The notes below the pieces were generated by a model. It had not been told where the DNA came from. It made no database searches and worked only from the letters and a program-made list of their open reading frames with translations. A stretch of 64,000 bases of DNA, from NCBI GenBank assembly GCA_019918135.1, contig WBZZ01002837.1:72501-136500 (forward strand), written 5' to 3'. Positions 31,496 through 41,501 of the stretch are shown one piece after another (positions within the stretch are counted from its first letter, which is position 1; every line of letters begins with the position of its first letter). This DNA comes from Paulinella micropora. Lineage: Eukaryota; Cercozoa; Imbricatea; Euglyphida; Paulinellidae. Made by a program: the position numbers and the translations under genes.

Positions 31496-32025
31496 AACAA
31501 AAAAAATTTAAAAAAAATTAACCAACAGTTTTGCTTGGTGCAAACAGCAAAAAAAAAACTATCCGGGAGAAGGAGGCCTGCCGAATAGATTTTGGCTTGG
31601 TAGTTCAATACATTAGCCTCCTTAGTATACCCTCTCTTCCCAGGCCCCCGTCTCCCGTCTCGTTTCCACTCCAACAGGAAAAAAAAGGCAAGGCGCTGGC
31701 GCGTGTGTGTGTGTAGCAACCAGAAGAAGCAAGGATGGAAAGAGCAGACAGTTAGAGGAGAGGGAAGGGGGGGCGGAGAATGGGAAGCCGAGAGGAGACA
31801 AACATCTTTTTCTTTGTTTGGCATCACCGGTCTTTGGCGCTTACACAATAGATACTTTTTTTTTGGTGAGGGAGGGAGAGGGGGGAGGGGCGGAGAAGGG
31901 GAGAGGGGGGGGGGGGGGGGTTGAGGAGAGGAGGTTACAAAAGACACCTACGCAAAGAGAGACAGACACAGCACAAAAAAAAAAAGGAAAAAAAAGTCAC
32001 CAAGAAAGCGACAAGTCGTCGTGTA
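31496..32025. other. Gap upstream of the polymerase subunit gene
   Basis: A/T-rich after the previous stop, with a short (GT) run near 31,703, G-rich repeats and a 15-base G run at ~31,907, then an A-rich leader. No gene is seen. Confidence 0.65.
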
Positions 32026-33443
32026 ATGATCAACGCGGCCTGGGCGTCATACCGCACGGACGAAATCAAGCGCGCGTTGCGAGAGGTCGTTGTGCAAGAG
32101 CTGCCCTCGCCCCCGCGGCCAAACGCCGGTTTGTTTGCTTTACGGAACGTACAGACCATGTTGCTGCCACAAGCGTTGCTAGAAGCCATTGACCACACGT
32201 TTACGCTCCGCATTACCTACGCGGAATGGGGCGGTGGCCAGGATGGCGGCGACAAGCCCGTCGGCTTCTGCGGGAACTTGGATATTCTGCAAACACTGAA
32301 ACACGTGCAGATCCAAGTGCCCACCAGCCGGTTGCGGGACTTGGAGGCGCTCTCGCTGGACCGGGCGTTGCCATCCCAGTTTACCACACGCAACAGCATC
32401 GCCCTGGAGCTCATCGCTGAAAATAAGAACCGCCACGCACCGACCTGCGAGGAATTGCGCGCCGTGTCGGACGCCGCGCTCCCAACCCGACTCGACGACT
32501 CGGAGTGGCGGCGTTTGCTACGGGAGCGCGAGCCGGAGCTTTACGCGCGCGTGCTACAGTCGTTGTCGCGGGCGCCCGACGACGATCTGCACGTGGAGCT
32601 GGGGCCCGCGTCTGGTGACGCGAGGCTGTTCTGCGACGAACAGCTCGAGGCGCTGCTAGAAGCGTTGGGCGTCCGGCCGGTCTACCTAGAGGAACTGCGC
32701 GTAGTCGCGGGGGGGCGCACTGTTTTGGCGCCGGGTCTGGCCAGGACAGTGCTAGCGTACCTGCTGCCGGGCGAGAGCCTGCACCTAAAATGTTGGGCTA
32801 CCAAGGGCTCGGCCGCCATGAACGGGCTGTTCAAGAAGGGCCTGGTCACGCCGAGGCTGGAGTCCAAGGTGCGTTTAACGGGCGACGTCGGTTACGAGGT
32901 GTGGGCCTGCTGCCCCGCCGGAGTTTTTGACGTGGAGGATACCTGTACCGTCGTGGTGGCCCGGCCATGGCACTGCACCGCGTGTTTGCGCTGTACGCAG
33001 AACAGCCAGGCATCACGGTCGAGACTCCCGCGAACGCGGCGGACGCGCAGGACTGGCTCGTGGAAGCTGAGAGCTACGGGTCGGAAACTCCCAGACAATT
33101 GCTCGAGCAGTGCTTGGATTGTTTACGCGAGCCGGCGCGGACAAGGGCACGGCCGGGCCCTGCCAACCGAGGGGTCTTGTACGATTCTTCCTCAGCGTAC
33201 CACCCCGGATCGCCTTCGTACCAGCCGTCATCGCCGGCAACCGGCGCGCCCGGGTCGGCTTTGACATCGCCGGCAACCGGCGCGCCCGGGTCGCCTTCGA
33301 CATCATCGCCGGCAATCGGCGCGCCCGGGTCGGCTTTGACATCATCGCCGGCAATCGCGCCCGAGTCGCCTTCGTATATGCCGTCATCGCCTTTGTATTT
33401 GCCGTCATCGCTTTCGTATTTGCCGTCATCGTCGTCCCCTTAA
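32026..33443 (+). CDS. RNA polymerase D/RPB3-like subunit with CTD-like C-terminal tail, one frameshift
   Basis: The ATG at 32026 (MINAAWASYRTDEIKRALRE) begins an RPB3/AC40/RpoD-type protein. Residues 5-60 look like the dimerisation strand-helix (EIKRALREVVVQELP). LLPGESLHLKCWATKGSA (~246) matches the family's G..L.L.A.A.KG motif. CPAGVFDVED (~296) is followed by CTACLRC (317-323), the ferredoxin-like CxxCxxC seen in archaeal RpoD. Near 32,995-33,005 the reading changes frame and continues with ITVETP and WLVEAESYGSETPRQLLEQCL, matching the family's C-terminal helix. The tail (33,181-33,443) is a Ser/Pro/Tyr repeat with SPSYQPSSP, SPSYMPSSP and LSYLPSSSSP, like degenerate RNA polymerase II CTD heptads. 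A single indel explains the shift. It indicates virus-directed transcription. Confidence 0.65.
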
Positions 33444-33863
33444 GTAACTCCTGCCGGGTAGATAACGTTACTCAGCGCATTCTCCCTCCTATTCCCTTCC
33501 AACCCTATCCCTGCCAAAAGAAACTTCTTTGTACCCGTCCTCCCTTCCCCTATCCCCCCCACCTTCTTTGGTTGTCGGAAGCTCCTTTTTATTCAGACAA
33601 AAGAAACCAAACAAAAAGCAAACACCTTGGGCGCGCATTTGCCTGCAAAAGAAAGGGACCCCTGTCCCCCACCCTCACAACGCGCCTCCCCCTCTCTCCC
33701 CCCCCCCCCCCAACAAAAAATGTGCGCGTTGCAAAAAAAAAGAGCATTTTTACGGGTTGTGGTCGCCTCCGGGGCAATTATGTTGCGGAAGAAAAAAAAC
33801 AAGTGCTCCTTTTAATCTGGTAGAAATAAAAAAAACCGAGGAGGGAAAGAGACGCTTGCTTTA
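33444..33863. other. Gap with a region duplicated at 36.7-36.9 kb
   Basis: Contains C and A runs. Several segments (e.g. near TTGGTTGTCGGAAGCTCC and GCATTTGCCTGC) resemble 36,720-36,830. No gene is seen. Confidence 0.6.
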
Positions 33864-34167
33864 TTAATCCTTTTTGTTTTTCTTCTCATAATCTTTCTCC
33901 TCCCCCTCTCTTCCGTTCTTTTTCTGCGGCCCTTCTCTCCAACTCTTTTGGCCGTTCTTTTTCTGCGGCTCTTCTCTCCAACTCTTTTGCCCGTTCGCTT
34001 GCGCTTTTCTCAGCCAAGGTTCGATTACAGAGCTGCTGCCAAAATTCAAGCTGCGTTTTGAACAAAACTTCCTTTTCCTTTCGTAATAATTTCCTTTCCT
34101 TCTGCAGCACCTTTCCGATGTCTGCGCGCAAACGCCTAATGTTATCCGGCAGCGTTGGTGGAGCAGG
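33864..34167 (-). other. In-frame coiled-coil extension behind a TAA
   Basis: Downstream of the TAA that ends the gene at 34168 the same frame stays open for ~94 codons. It encodes LPDNIRRLRADIGKVLQKE and a strongly heptad-like, repeated region (AKELERRAAEKE twice). Such a coiled coil is unlikely by chance, so the TAA is probably a nonsense mutation, an error or a readthrough site. Confidence 0.5.
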
Positions 34168-35955
34168 TTATTTTGACTTTGGTGCCATCAACAAATCACG
34201 TAAGTTGTCAACGTTCAGGGGGCACGTCACTCTAGCGTAGATTTTGTCAAAGGAGTCTGGAATAGGCTCGCGGGTCCTTATGGTTATTTTGCAACCCGGA
34301 GAATGGTCAAACGTGTCAACCTCGGCGTTGCGAAATTCGACCAGCACTCCCCGTCTATTTTCTTGGCAAGAAATGATGGAAACCTTTCGGGCTCTGACCC
34401 CGTCCAAGATTAAATAGTGCCGGCGCGACGACAGTACGATTTTTACGTGTCCGATCTTGGGTTGGGTTTCAGGCAGTTTGTCCCATGACAGAAAATCTGA
34501 CCGTCCAGCGTTTTCGATATTGTCAATCGCCTCGTCATATTCGTCTTCTTTGTGATCTACGTAATCCATTTCACACTTGGCTTCGCGCGCTTGGGCTTGG
34601 CTGCTCCATTTTGAAACTTTCTTTTTAGACATTCTGGATAACGACAACATCTTGGCTAACGATTCATCATCCTGGCCAAAGACTGGCTCTTCTTGTTGCT
34701 CCTGAGCCTCGCGCGCTATTTCTGGGCTGTTCATTGCTAAATTGTTGGCTGGCCCCTTTCCGTCGTCGTCCTGGTCGTCCTCGTCGTCCTCCTCCTCTTC
34801 TTCTTCGCTCGAGGTTGTGATAAACTCTTTTTTAGACTCGAACAGGTCCGTGTCTGGTTGCATTCTTTCCCCTCCAGGGTCTAAGGGCTGTGCCAGCCGC
34901 CAGGCTAACGTCAGCCCCTCGCTCGTGAAGATCGGCGTTGCGTCGTCATCCTTGGCACGGATGCAGATCGTTAGGCTAGCGGAGCTGGATAGAACCGCGG
35001 TGCTCAACACTATAGTGTGTAAACTGTCTGCATTCCCCATCAACAGCTGCGTGTCCGTGTCGGGTTGCAACTTCCCGGACCGGATAAGCACCTGCAAATA
35101 ATTGAGGCGGAAGTGCAAGGTTCTTCCCTGAGGGTTATCGTCAACCCGTGACTTCTTGGCTGTACGACCCTCCATTTCTGCCTCTGCCCGCGTACCTTTC
35201 GCGTCAGACCCGTCGCTTACGTACAACGTGTTGAAGACCTCCTTGTCCAAACTAAATGTAAATTTTTGTGCGTTGGCACAGCTAGCTACGAGGCTTTGGA
35301 TCAGCGTGCGCGCGCCAAGAAATTCCACCAATTGCGGCGCACTTGTTTGGCAATTGAAAGCAGAATCTTTTTCGAGCATTTTCCTCAACAAGCCGTCCGT
35401 CTTTTGGACAGAAGATCTTGGCGCCAACGTGTTGAACTTGGTAAGATCCAGTACAACCGAATTCGTATGAGTAAATTTGTAATTCTGGAAAAGAGCCGAC
35501 AGGTTATGCAGGTTTTTTAGTACCTTCATGTTCGGCAAGGAAGATATATTGAAGGGTTCGATTACGAGTTTTTCATCGTTCCAAACGTTGTTGTCGAGTT
35601 GAGTCCTGAGAAACTTATCATTCAGCTCGCCCAGGCCACCGTGGAGCGACACGTTCACAAAGGCCCTCTCGAGCGTGACTCTGCTCACTACAGGGTTGTT
35701 GACATCACCGGTCTGAAACTCTCCGTCCGCTAAGGCAATAAACTTCTTGAGCAAGAGGTGCACCAACTTGTCCCTGAGTTTAGAGTCTTGGCCCGCCGGA
35801 GAATTAGGCAGCACCAGAAGGCGACTATTCGTTGCTTGTATTGACGCAATCATACAGGTCAGGATTTTGCACTCGTCGAATACGCTCGGCCAGCCGGGTC
35901 TGTCTGAACTGTATTGCCGTGCAATTATTGCTAGCCTTTTGCCAACATATTCCAT
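34168..35955 (-). CDS. Large unknown protein, probable middle part of a longer gene
   Basis: A 595-residue frame of ordinary, AT-richer codon use than its neighbours. It has globular N-terminal and middle regions (KLRDKLVHLLLKKFIALADG, LIQSLVASCANAQKFTFSLD), an acidic Ser/Glu/Asp linker at ~375-395 (SSEEEEEEDDEDDQDDDG), and a C-terminal beta-rich domain ending FDKIYARVTCPLNVDNLRDL. No family is recognised. The N-terminus overlaps by 131 bases, in another frame, the frame at 35825-36328. The TAA at the end is followed by an in-frame coiled coil. I think 33864-36328 was one gene of ~800 codons, with one frameshift and one in-frame stop. Confidence 0.6.
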   Translation of the reverse strand: MEYVGKRLAIIARQYSSDRPGWPSVFDECKILTCMIASIQATNSRLLVLPNSPAGQDSKLRDKLVHLLLKKFIALADGEFQTGDVNNPVVSRVTLERAFVNVSLHGGLGELNDKFLRTQLDNNVWNDEKLVIEPFNISSLPNMKVLKNLHNLSALFQNYKFTHTNSVVLDLTKFNTLAPRSSVQKTDGLLRKMLEKDSAFNCQTSAPQLVEFLGARTLIQSLVASCANAQKFTFSLDKEVFNTLYVSDGSDAKGTRAEAEMEGRTAKKSRVDDNPQGRTLHFRLNYLQVLIRSGKLQPDTDTQLLMGNADSLHTIVLSTAVLSSSASLTICIRAKDDDATPIFTSEGLTLAWRLAQPLDPGGERMQPDTDLFESKKEFITTSSEEEEEEDDEDDQDDDGKGPANNLAMNSPEIAREAQEQQEEPVFGQDDESLAKMLSLSRMSKKKVSKWSSQAQAREAKCEMDYVDHKEDEYDEAIDNIENAGRSDFLSWDKLPETQPKIGHVKIVLSSRRHYLILDGVRARKVSIISCQENRRGVLVEFRNAEVDTFDHSPGCKITIRTREPIPDSFDKIYARVTCPLNVDNLRDLLMAPKSK

Positions 35956-36328
35956 TTACTGCTTTTTTGTGTGAGTTTTCAGATCTTGCTATCACTGCCA
36001 GCACCACATCCGTGTCCAGCAATGTATCCGAAACCTGAAAAGCGTCCTTCTGTTTCCAAATACGGAGCATATCCTTGATCTTGGCGTCAGAGCCAAGATC
36101 ATTAGCTGCTCTGTTGTCGGCGTACAGACAATATACCCGGGCGCGGCCCCCCCACGACTGACACAAATTCTGCACTTTGTGATGGGCAATGTGTGCCACG
36201 CTGCAAACGCTTTTGCCGGGGTCTTCGGCGTCTATGCAACACGCGCACCACTGACTGTTAGACAGCGTGTTCTGTAAGTGCTTCACGTTGGAGGCCGTCG
36301 GGTTCACTAAGCTGCTGTCCATGGCCAC
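35956..36328 (-). CDS. N-terminal part of the same unknown protein
   Basis: The ATG at 36328 (MAMDSSLVNPTASNVKHLQ) opens a protein-like frame with several Cys and His (WCACCIDAEDPGKSVC, HIAHHKVQNLC) and a hydrophobic strand (DTDVVLAVIARS). The frame stays open to 35825 but overlaps the next frame. A shift near 35,950 would join them. A small zinc-binding fold is possible. Confidence 0.5.
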
Positions 36329-37429
36329 GGAGGGATCTTTGCACTAAGTAAGACACCTTTTCTTGGCGCAAGAGATCGAAGTTAAAAAAACAGTGGACTA
36401 TTTAATAGCATTAGCACGGGTTTTTTTTTCTTTAAATCAACAGGGAACACCAACAGTATTTCAACAACAAAAAAAGCTCGTCCAGTTTTTTTCTTTGCCC
36501 CCCCCCCCCACCCCCCTCTCCCCACTTCCGGCTTGTGTGAAGGGACTAGGAACAGAGCACTTGTGCCTACCAAGGGGAAGGGGGGGGGCCTGTACGATTC
36601 CTTGGCGTATAAAACCTCCTGCGTTGCCCACGACGATGCTAGCGTCGCTTTTTGTACTTACCGTCATCGCCGTCCTCTTGAGTAACTCCCACCTTCCCTC
36701 CCCCCCCCCCCTTTCCCTCGCCACCGTTGGTTGGAAATTCCTTTTGCCAAACCAAAAAAATTAAATAAAAAAAAACAACAAAACCACAACCTGGGAGCAT
36801 TTTGCCTGCGAAGAGGAAAAAAAAAGATAACCCGCCCCCCCCCCCCCCTCTCCCCGCTCTCTACGAAAAAAAAAGTATGCCAAGAGGGCAGGGGAAAGGG
36901 TGTGGAGGGGGGGGGGGGGCCATTTTCGAGTGATTTTACATGCCTCGGTTTTTCAGCACTAAATTTTTTATCATTCGGTGCCCAGGGTAGCCACACACAG
37001 CGGCCCCCCCTCCCCTCTTTTTGTTTGTTTTCTTTGTAATGCCACTCTATTCTCCTGTCCTTCTTTTGTATTTTTGTTTTCTCGTACCTGCCACGCCCTC
37101 GTCTCTACTTTCCTGATCCTTGAATATCCTTCCTTTGCTTTCTTTTGGGGGGAGGGGGGGGGGGACGGGGGGAGAGCCCGCCTTGTTTTTTTCCTCTTGC
37201 TAGGTGTGTGTCCGCGCCTTCCACTCGTCTACCTGTCGCTCGCAACACGCCTCTCTAGCGCTTCTTTTTTTTTTTTTTTTTTTTTTCCTAACCCCCGCCT
37301 CCCCCCCCCCCCCCCTTACTCCTCCCTCTTAAAGTTTCCGTACAACACATCCCACGTTATACCGCGCTTTTCCCTTTTAATCCTTTTTTCTAGCGCCAAG
37401 AGGGGGCGGTTGAAGGGCACGTTCCTTTG
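36329..37429. repeat. Low-complexity gap with long T and C/G runs
   Basis: Contains poly-C and poly-G runs of 9-16 bases, a ~23-base T run at ~37,265, and A-rich blocks. Apart from the duplicated polymerase 3' end at 36,585-36,900 there is no gene-like sequence. Confidence 0.7.
36585..36900 (+). pseudogene. Decayed partial copy of the polymerase subunit gene 3' end
   Basis: The segment TGTACGATTCCTTGGCGTA corresponds to the start of the CTD-like tail (TGTACGATTCTTCCTCAGCGTA at 33,178). CGTCATCGCCGTCCTCTTGAG resembles its end (33,423), with the heptad-coding middle deleted. The following ~200 bases resemble the downstream spacer at 33,560-33,740. It lies on the other side of the large unknown gene, so that gene is flanked by direct repeats. 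Confidence 0.6.
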
Positions 37430-38853
37430 ATGTCTTCTTCGTCTCACAAACGGCGCCGCTTGGGCGCTCTGGCCGCGCGTGGTGCCTGTGCTCTCACTGC
37501 GTTTTTTCCACACTGGGTCTCTTGGCTCACTTTACGAGATCTGCTGGCGCTCTTGCGCCTTTCCCCGCAGTGGAGGTCTCGAATTTTCCCGTACGTACAG
37601 CCGCAACTGTTCCTACGCCGGGCGCTGACGAAGTGCTACCCCGACGCCGACATTGACCCGTGCCACGTTGAGAGCGCGCGTCGAGCAGACTGCCTCTACC
37701 AGCCGACCACGACGCTCAAACTTTCTTACTGCCGGGAACAACCCGGCCCCGTCGGTTTGCAACCGCACAGGCTGGAGCTGCTCCGCCAGGCCCTGCTGTA
37801 CTACCCCTACGTACTAACGGAGCTGGACCTCACGTGTGACTCAGTCGCCGCGTGGGGCCTGCTGACGGTGTGGCACGGGTACGGCGGCCTGCGCACTGTC
37901 TGCTTGCAACTCTACGACGGCTACGACGAGGAACAAGACCGCCGCGTCGACTACAATCTGTTTGTGCGGCCCGCGCTAACACCTCTTTTGCCAAACATAC
38001 AGCAGTTGATGCTGGACTCGGTGCACCTGGGGCCGAACGGCCTGGGCGCACTGTTCCCCGGTGGCTGTGCGCTGGCTCGTCTGTCGCTGCGGCGCTGCAA
38101 AAGTTGCGTGCTGTTCGGCCCGGGCTTCGAAAGGCTGGCCCCGACGCTCGAAGATCTCCAGATCTACGAACCCGGCGCGGACGCCGTGCCGTTGCCGGTC
38201 ACCACAGGCTCAACTATTTGGCCCCGGCTGCACACAATAGCACTGCACGGGTCGTTGACCCCGCCCACCCGGCCGCCGACCAGGTCCGCTCACGGGTCTG
38301 CGGTGCCACCCGGACCAGCAACTGCCTGCAGAACGCTCACCTCAACCAGCTGGAGTCCGGCTTCGAAGTCCGCGTGCAGTGCGTAATCGACTCGTGGCCC
38401 TGTGAGCCGCGGGAGGTGGCCGACCTGTTGCTGGCCGGCCTGCAGAGCAAGCGCGGCTCCACTCAAGCCGCCGTCGTGTACTGGGCGGCGGTACACTTGG
38501 TGTGGGGCCGGCGGTCGTGGCCGGAGCTGCGAGACACTGGCCTGGCCCGCCCCCTAACCACCGCTTCGTCTCTGGGCCCCCGGGGGCTGGAGAACGCCCA
38601 CGTCCGCGAGGACAACTGGCCGCTGATCCAGCGAGCACTGGCCATGTCCTTCGGGGGCCTGCCGCCCGGGACCCGGGCGTGCGCCGGAGCGGAGGTGTGG
38701 TCGGAACTGCTGGCCAGACGGAGCCAGCGATCGGATAGGTACCAACAAGAGGTCCTGCGGCTGGTGACTCACCGGTACCTGGTGCAGGTCAAGAGGGCCC
38801 GCCTGCTGCGGGCGGCCCGCGGCCGCGCGGCGTGGGCAGGCCCCGACTCCTGA
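37430..38853 (+). CDS. F-box/LRR-like protein, one frameshift
   Basis: The ATG at 37430 (MSSSSHKRRRLGALAA) leads to a probable F-box (WVSWLTLRDLLALLRLSPQW), then divergent LRR-like segments (VLTELDLTCDSV, IQQLMLDSVHLGPNGL, ALARLSLRRCKSC, TLEDLQIYEPG). Near 38,260, at CCCCGCCCACCC, the protein-like reading shifts to another frame and continues with EVADLLLAGLQSKRGS and WSELLARRSQRSDRYQQ to 38853. The C-terminal domain is unknown. It is likely an SCF substrate adaptor of viral type. It lacks the regular Cys-LRR pattern of the genes at 52.8 and 54.9 kb. Confidence 0.55.
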
Positions 38854-39272
38854 GACCGGCAGGGCCCCCTTTCCGGCCCTCCCCTCCCTACACTCCCATC
38901 TTGCTCCCAGGTCAGGCCACCGCCGCTACCCCACCAACCTAGTATGGACAGGACAGCAGCGGCCGCGGATTCGGCGGCCAGCTCCGGCAGAGCGGCGTAC
39001 AGTTACTTTCCTGCTTAAAATCCTGGGCTTTTGTTTTTGCACCTTGGGCCGCCCACGAGCCGCGCCCCGGTCTGGCCGGACACTAAACCCTGCCGGGTGG
39101 CACCGACCGACCAACCGGACTTGTCAGGTGGCACCGGCCGACCAGCCAAACCTGTCGGGTGGCACCGGCCGGTGGGTCTGGTCTGCCGGGGTGGCACTAG
39201 CCGACCCGTCCTATCCTACCGGTGGCACCGGCCGACCTGCCTAACCTGCAGGGTGGCGCCGGCCGGCGGGTC
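38854..39272. repeat. Spacer and minisatellite of ~30-bp GGTGGCACCGGCCGACC units
   Basis: From about 39,083 to 39,400 a unit containing GGTGGCACCGG and CGACCAGCC or CGGTGGGTC recurs about ten times with variation. It extends into the 3' end of the next minus-strand gene. Confidence 0.85.
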
Positions 39273-40484
39273 CTACCCTACCGGTGGCACCGGCGGACCA
39301 CCCAGACCTGTCGGGTGGCACCGGGCGACCAGCCGAACTTGTCGGGTGGCACCTGCCGGTGTGGTCCTGTCTGGCCGGTGGCACCACCGACCTACGAGCA
39401 CACTCGGTCGGCGGCTGGGGGGGCGCACAATGTTGGGCGACGGAAGGGAGAAGGGAGAGGGGAGACGGGACTCTTGCCGCTGGACGTCCGTGTATTGCAG
39501 CAGGTGCTGCCCGATGAGCTTCATGTCTTCGCGGCCGCAGGACACGTAGCCGTTCCGCACTCGCAGGAAGCCCTGCTGGTCCTCTATCCGGTCCTGCAGC
39601 TGGCCCCGCAGGTGCTCGCGGACGCCCGAGAGGTTATCTGTTGGGGTGGTGTGGTACTGCCGGTAGAAGAGGGCCGGCGCGGTGGCCAGCACACAGTCGG
39701 GCCCCTGCGTGTGGTCCGAATAGTAGCAGGTGATGCCCCTGTCAGGTGCATGCTGGGGGGAGGGTGCCTCCCGGCAGTTGAACTGTGACGCGACCTGAAA
39801 GACGGCGCCGTTGTGCCGTGGATCGCAATGCTCGTTAAAGGCCGAGCGAGTCACGCGGTGAGTCACCGACACGGGCGTGCGCCCCCGGCCTGCCGGCTGC
39901 CCGCGGGCCTCCTCGAGCACACTAGTCCTGAGCGCACCTAGCGCCAGGACCTGGAATTTGCCCGCGGCGAACGTCCGGGCCGGCCGGCTCGGGGGCGTAA
40001 AGCGCAGGTAGGTGTTGTCTGGCTTCGTGAGGACCTGGTACCAGCGCCGGAGGTCGCCGGGCTCAGGTTTCTCAGAGCACTGCTTCTTTTCCGCCAAGCC
40101 GAACAGCAGTTCAAACCAGCCGTCGCCAGTGGCCGAGGCCCCGTGCTCCGGGCGGTCGCCCCAGCCACTCCTGCGCTCGCCAATGGCCGGAGGCCCGTGC
40201 TCCAGGCGGTAGCCCAAGCCCCAGCTGCGCAGGTACCGCAGGTCTAGCGTCATTCGCAGCAGCAGCGTCGGTGACTCGTGCCGACCGGCCAGCGCCCGGG
40301 AGTTGGACCAAGCGCGCCAGGGGGGCTCTCGTGGCGTAGGGTACAGCAGGTCCAGGAAGCTGGCCAGGTAAGAAGGCAGTGCGTTCAGGCGCACGGCCTG
40401 GGCCTCAGGTGTGTCAGCGTTAAATGAGAAGCGAGCCGCCCGGTCTTGGCCCAAGGGGACACACCACAGCTCGGCAGTGGGCAT
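39273..40484 (-). CDS. QVASQFN-family protein
   Basis: A 403-residue intact frame from the ATG at 40484 (MPTAELWCVPLGQDRAARF). The diagnostic core is GAVFQVASQFNC (~232), then DRGITCYYSDHTQGPDCVLA. I know this pattern (QVASQFN...DGVT.Y..D.TQGPAC) from uncharacterised proteins of bacteria, fungi and amoebae. Further on, NGYVSCGREDMKLIG is well formed. The last ~40 residues (VLVGRWCHRPDR, RLVARCHPTG) are encoded by the minisatellite and probably replace the original C-terminus. Biochemical function is not known to me. Confidence 0.6.
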   Translation of the reverse strand: MPTAELWCVPLGQDRAARFSFNADTPEAQAVRLNALPSYLASFLDLLYPTPREPPWRAWSNSRALAGRHESPTLLLRMTLDLRYLRSWGLGYRLEHGPPAIGERRSGWGDRPEHGASATGDGWFELLFGLAEKKQCSEKPEPGDLRRWYQVLTKPDNTYLRFTPPSRPARTFAAGKFQVLALGALRTSVLEEARGQPAGRGRTPVSVTHRVTRSAFNEHCDPRHNGAVFQVASQFNCREAPSPQHAPDRGITCYYSDHTQGPDCVLATAPALFYRQYHTTPTDNLSGVREHLRGQLQDRIEDQQGFLRVRNGYVSCGREDMKLIGQHLLQYTDVQRQESRLPSPFSLPSPNIVRPPSRRPSVLVGRWCHRPDRTTPAGATRQVRLVARCHPTGLGGPPVPPVG

Positions 40485-41002
40485 TTGTTAGACCACGGGG
40501 GAGAGGCCCAGGCGGCGAAGCGGGGAGAGGGAAGAGGGGAGAGGAGGGGGAGTCCTCGAGGGAAAGAGAAGAGGGGCCCTGCTCCTGTGGCCGCGAGCCA
40601 GCGCGGAGGGGGGGCGCGCCCCCTGTCCGGAGCACCCGGCGACCCGGGGTCCTCGCGGCGCGCCCGGTGTGTACCGGCCGGTGGGCGGGGCCCGCGAGCC
40701 CCTCGTGTTCCTTGGCCCTCTGGATCGCCCCCCCCCCTCCCCGAAGCGACCCTGGCCGCCAGTCCGCCGCTGCCCTGTGCACGCGACAGCCGAGGCTCGC
40801 CCCCTTGGGCACACAAGCTGCGCAGCCTAGTCTAGACGCCCAGAGACCACCGGAGGGAAGGAGAGGGGAGAGAGGCATGCGTCTGTCGTCGTGGCCCTGC
40901 TCCCGCCTGCACTGCGCGCCCTAAGATCCCCGGGGGTCGTGTCCGCCAACGGCTAGCCTGCTCTCAGCTCTTGCCCACACCCAAAGCTAAACAAGCTAAT
41001 AA
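40485..41002. other. GC-rich gap
   Basis: Contains one 9-base C run near 40,730. Frames in several registers are open only because the DNA is GC-rich. No gene is supported. Confidence 0.6.
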
Positions 41003-41192
41003 GCACCGCCGGTACCGGAGACTGTAAGCTAGTCAGGCGGACCTAGAAGTTTTACTTGGCCGGTCCGTGCACTGCTTGCGTGCCAAGCTAAGAGTAGGCT
41101 CAGTATTTAATCAAACAGAAAATGAGTAACAGCTGGTTCCGGTAGGCTAGCCCCTACCGACTAACTAACTTCAGCACTGTCCAGGCCGGCAG

Positions 41193-41501
41193 CTAGGCCG
41201 AATCGTCCACTGCCGTTTGCAGCACGGCGCGGAGGCGAGCACGAATCCGCGCGATTCCTTGCAGCACTTGTAGGCGTTCGTCGGCGGAATCGGGAATGTG
41301 GCTGTCGCTGACACCCGCGTTGCTCAGCGCTTGCCCTAGGATAGCCCGTACGTAGCCCGGTCCCTGCCTGGGCAGCCCCTGTTGCACATAGTTAGCATCG
41401 ACGCTGGGCCTGGCTGAGTCACACAGAAAGCGGAGGATTTCCTGGGCGTCATTGAACAGCCCGTTCATGGCGGCAGAGCTTACATTCTCTTGGTCAGGCA
41501 T
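41193..41501 (-). CDS. Small palindrome-borne protein, left copy
   Basis: The ATG at 41501 (MPDQENVSSAAMNGL) gives 102 residues: a helical N-terminus (DAQEILRFLCDSARPSVDA), a loop (LPRQGPGYVRAILGQAL) and a C-terminal helical part (DERLQVLQGIARIRARL). It aligns end to end with the plus-strand copy at 42067. Conservation of the amino acids while the DNA between differs suggests selection on the protein. No family is recognised. The size and helix content would suit a DNA-binding or structural protein, but there is no motif. Confidence 0.65.
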   Translation of the reverse strand: MPDQENVSSAAMNGLFNDAQEILRFLCDSARPSVDANYVQQGLPRQGPGYVRAILGQALSNAGVSDSHIPDSADERLQVLQGIARIRARLRAVLQTAVDDSA

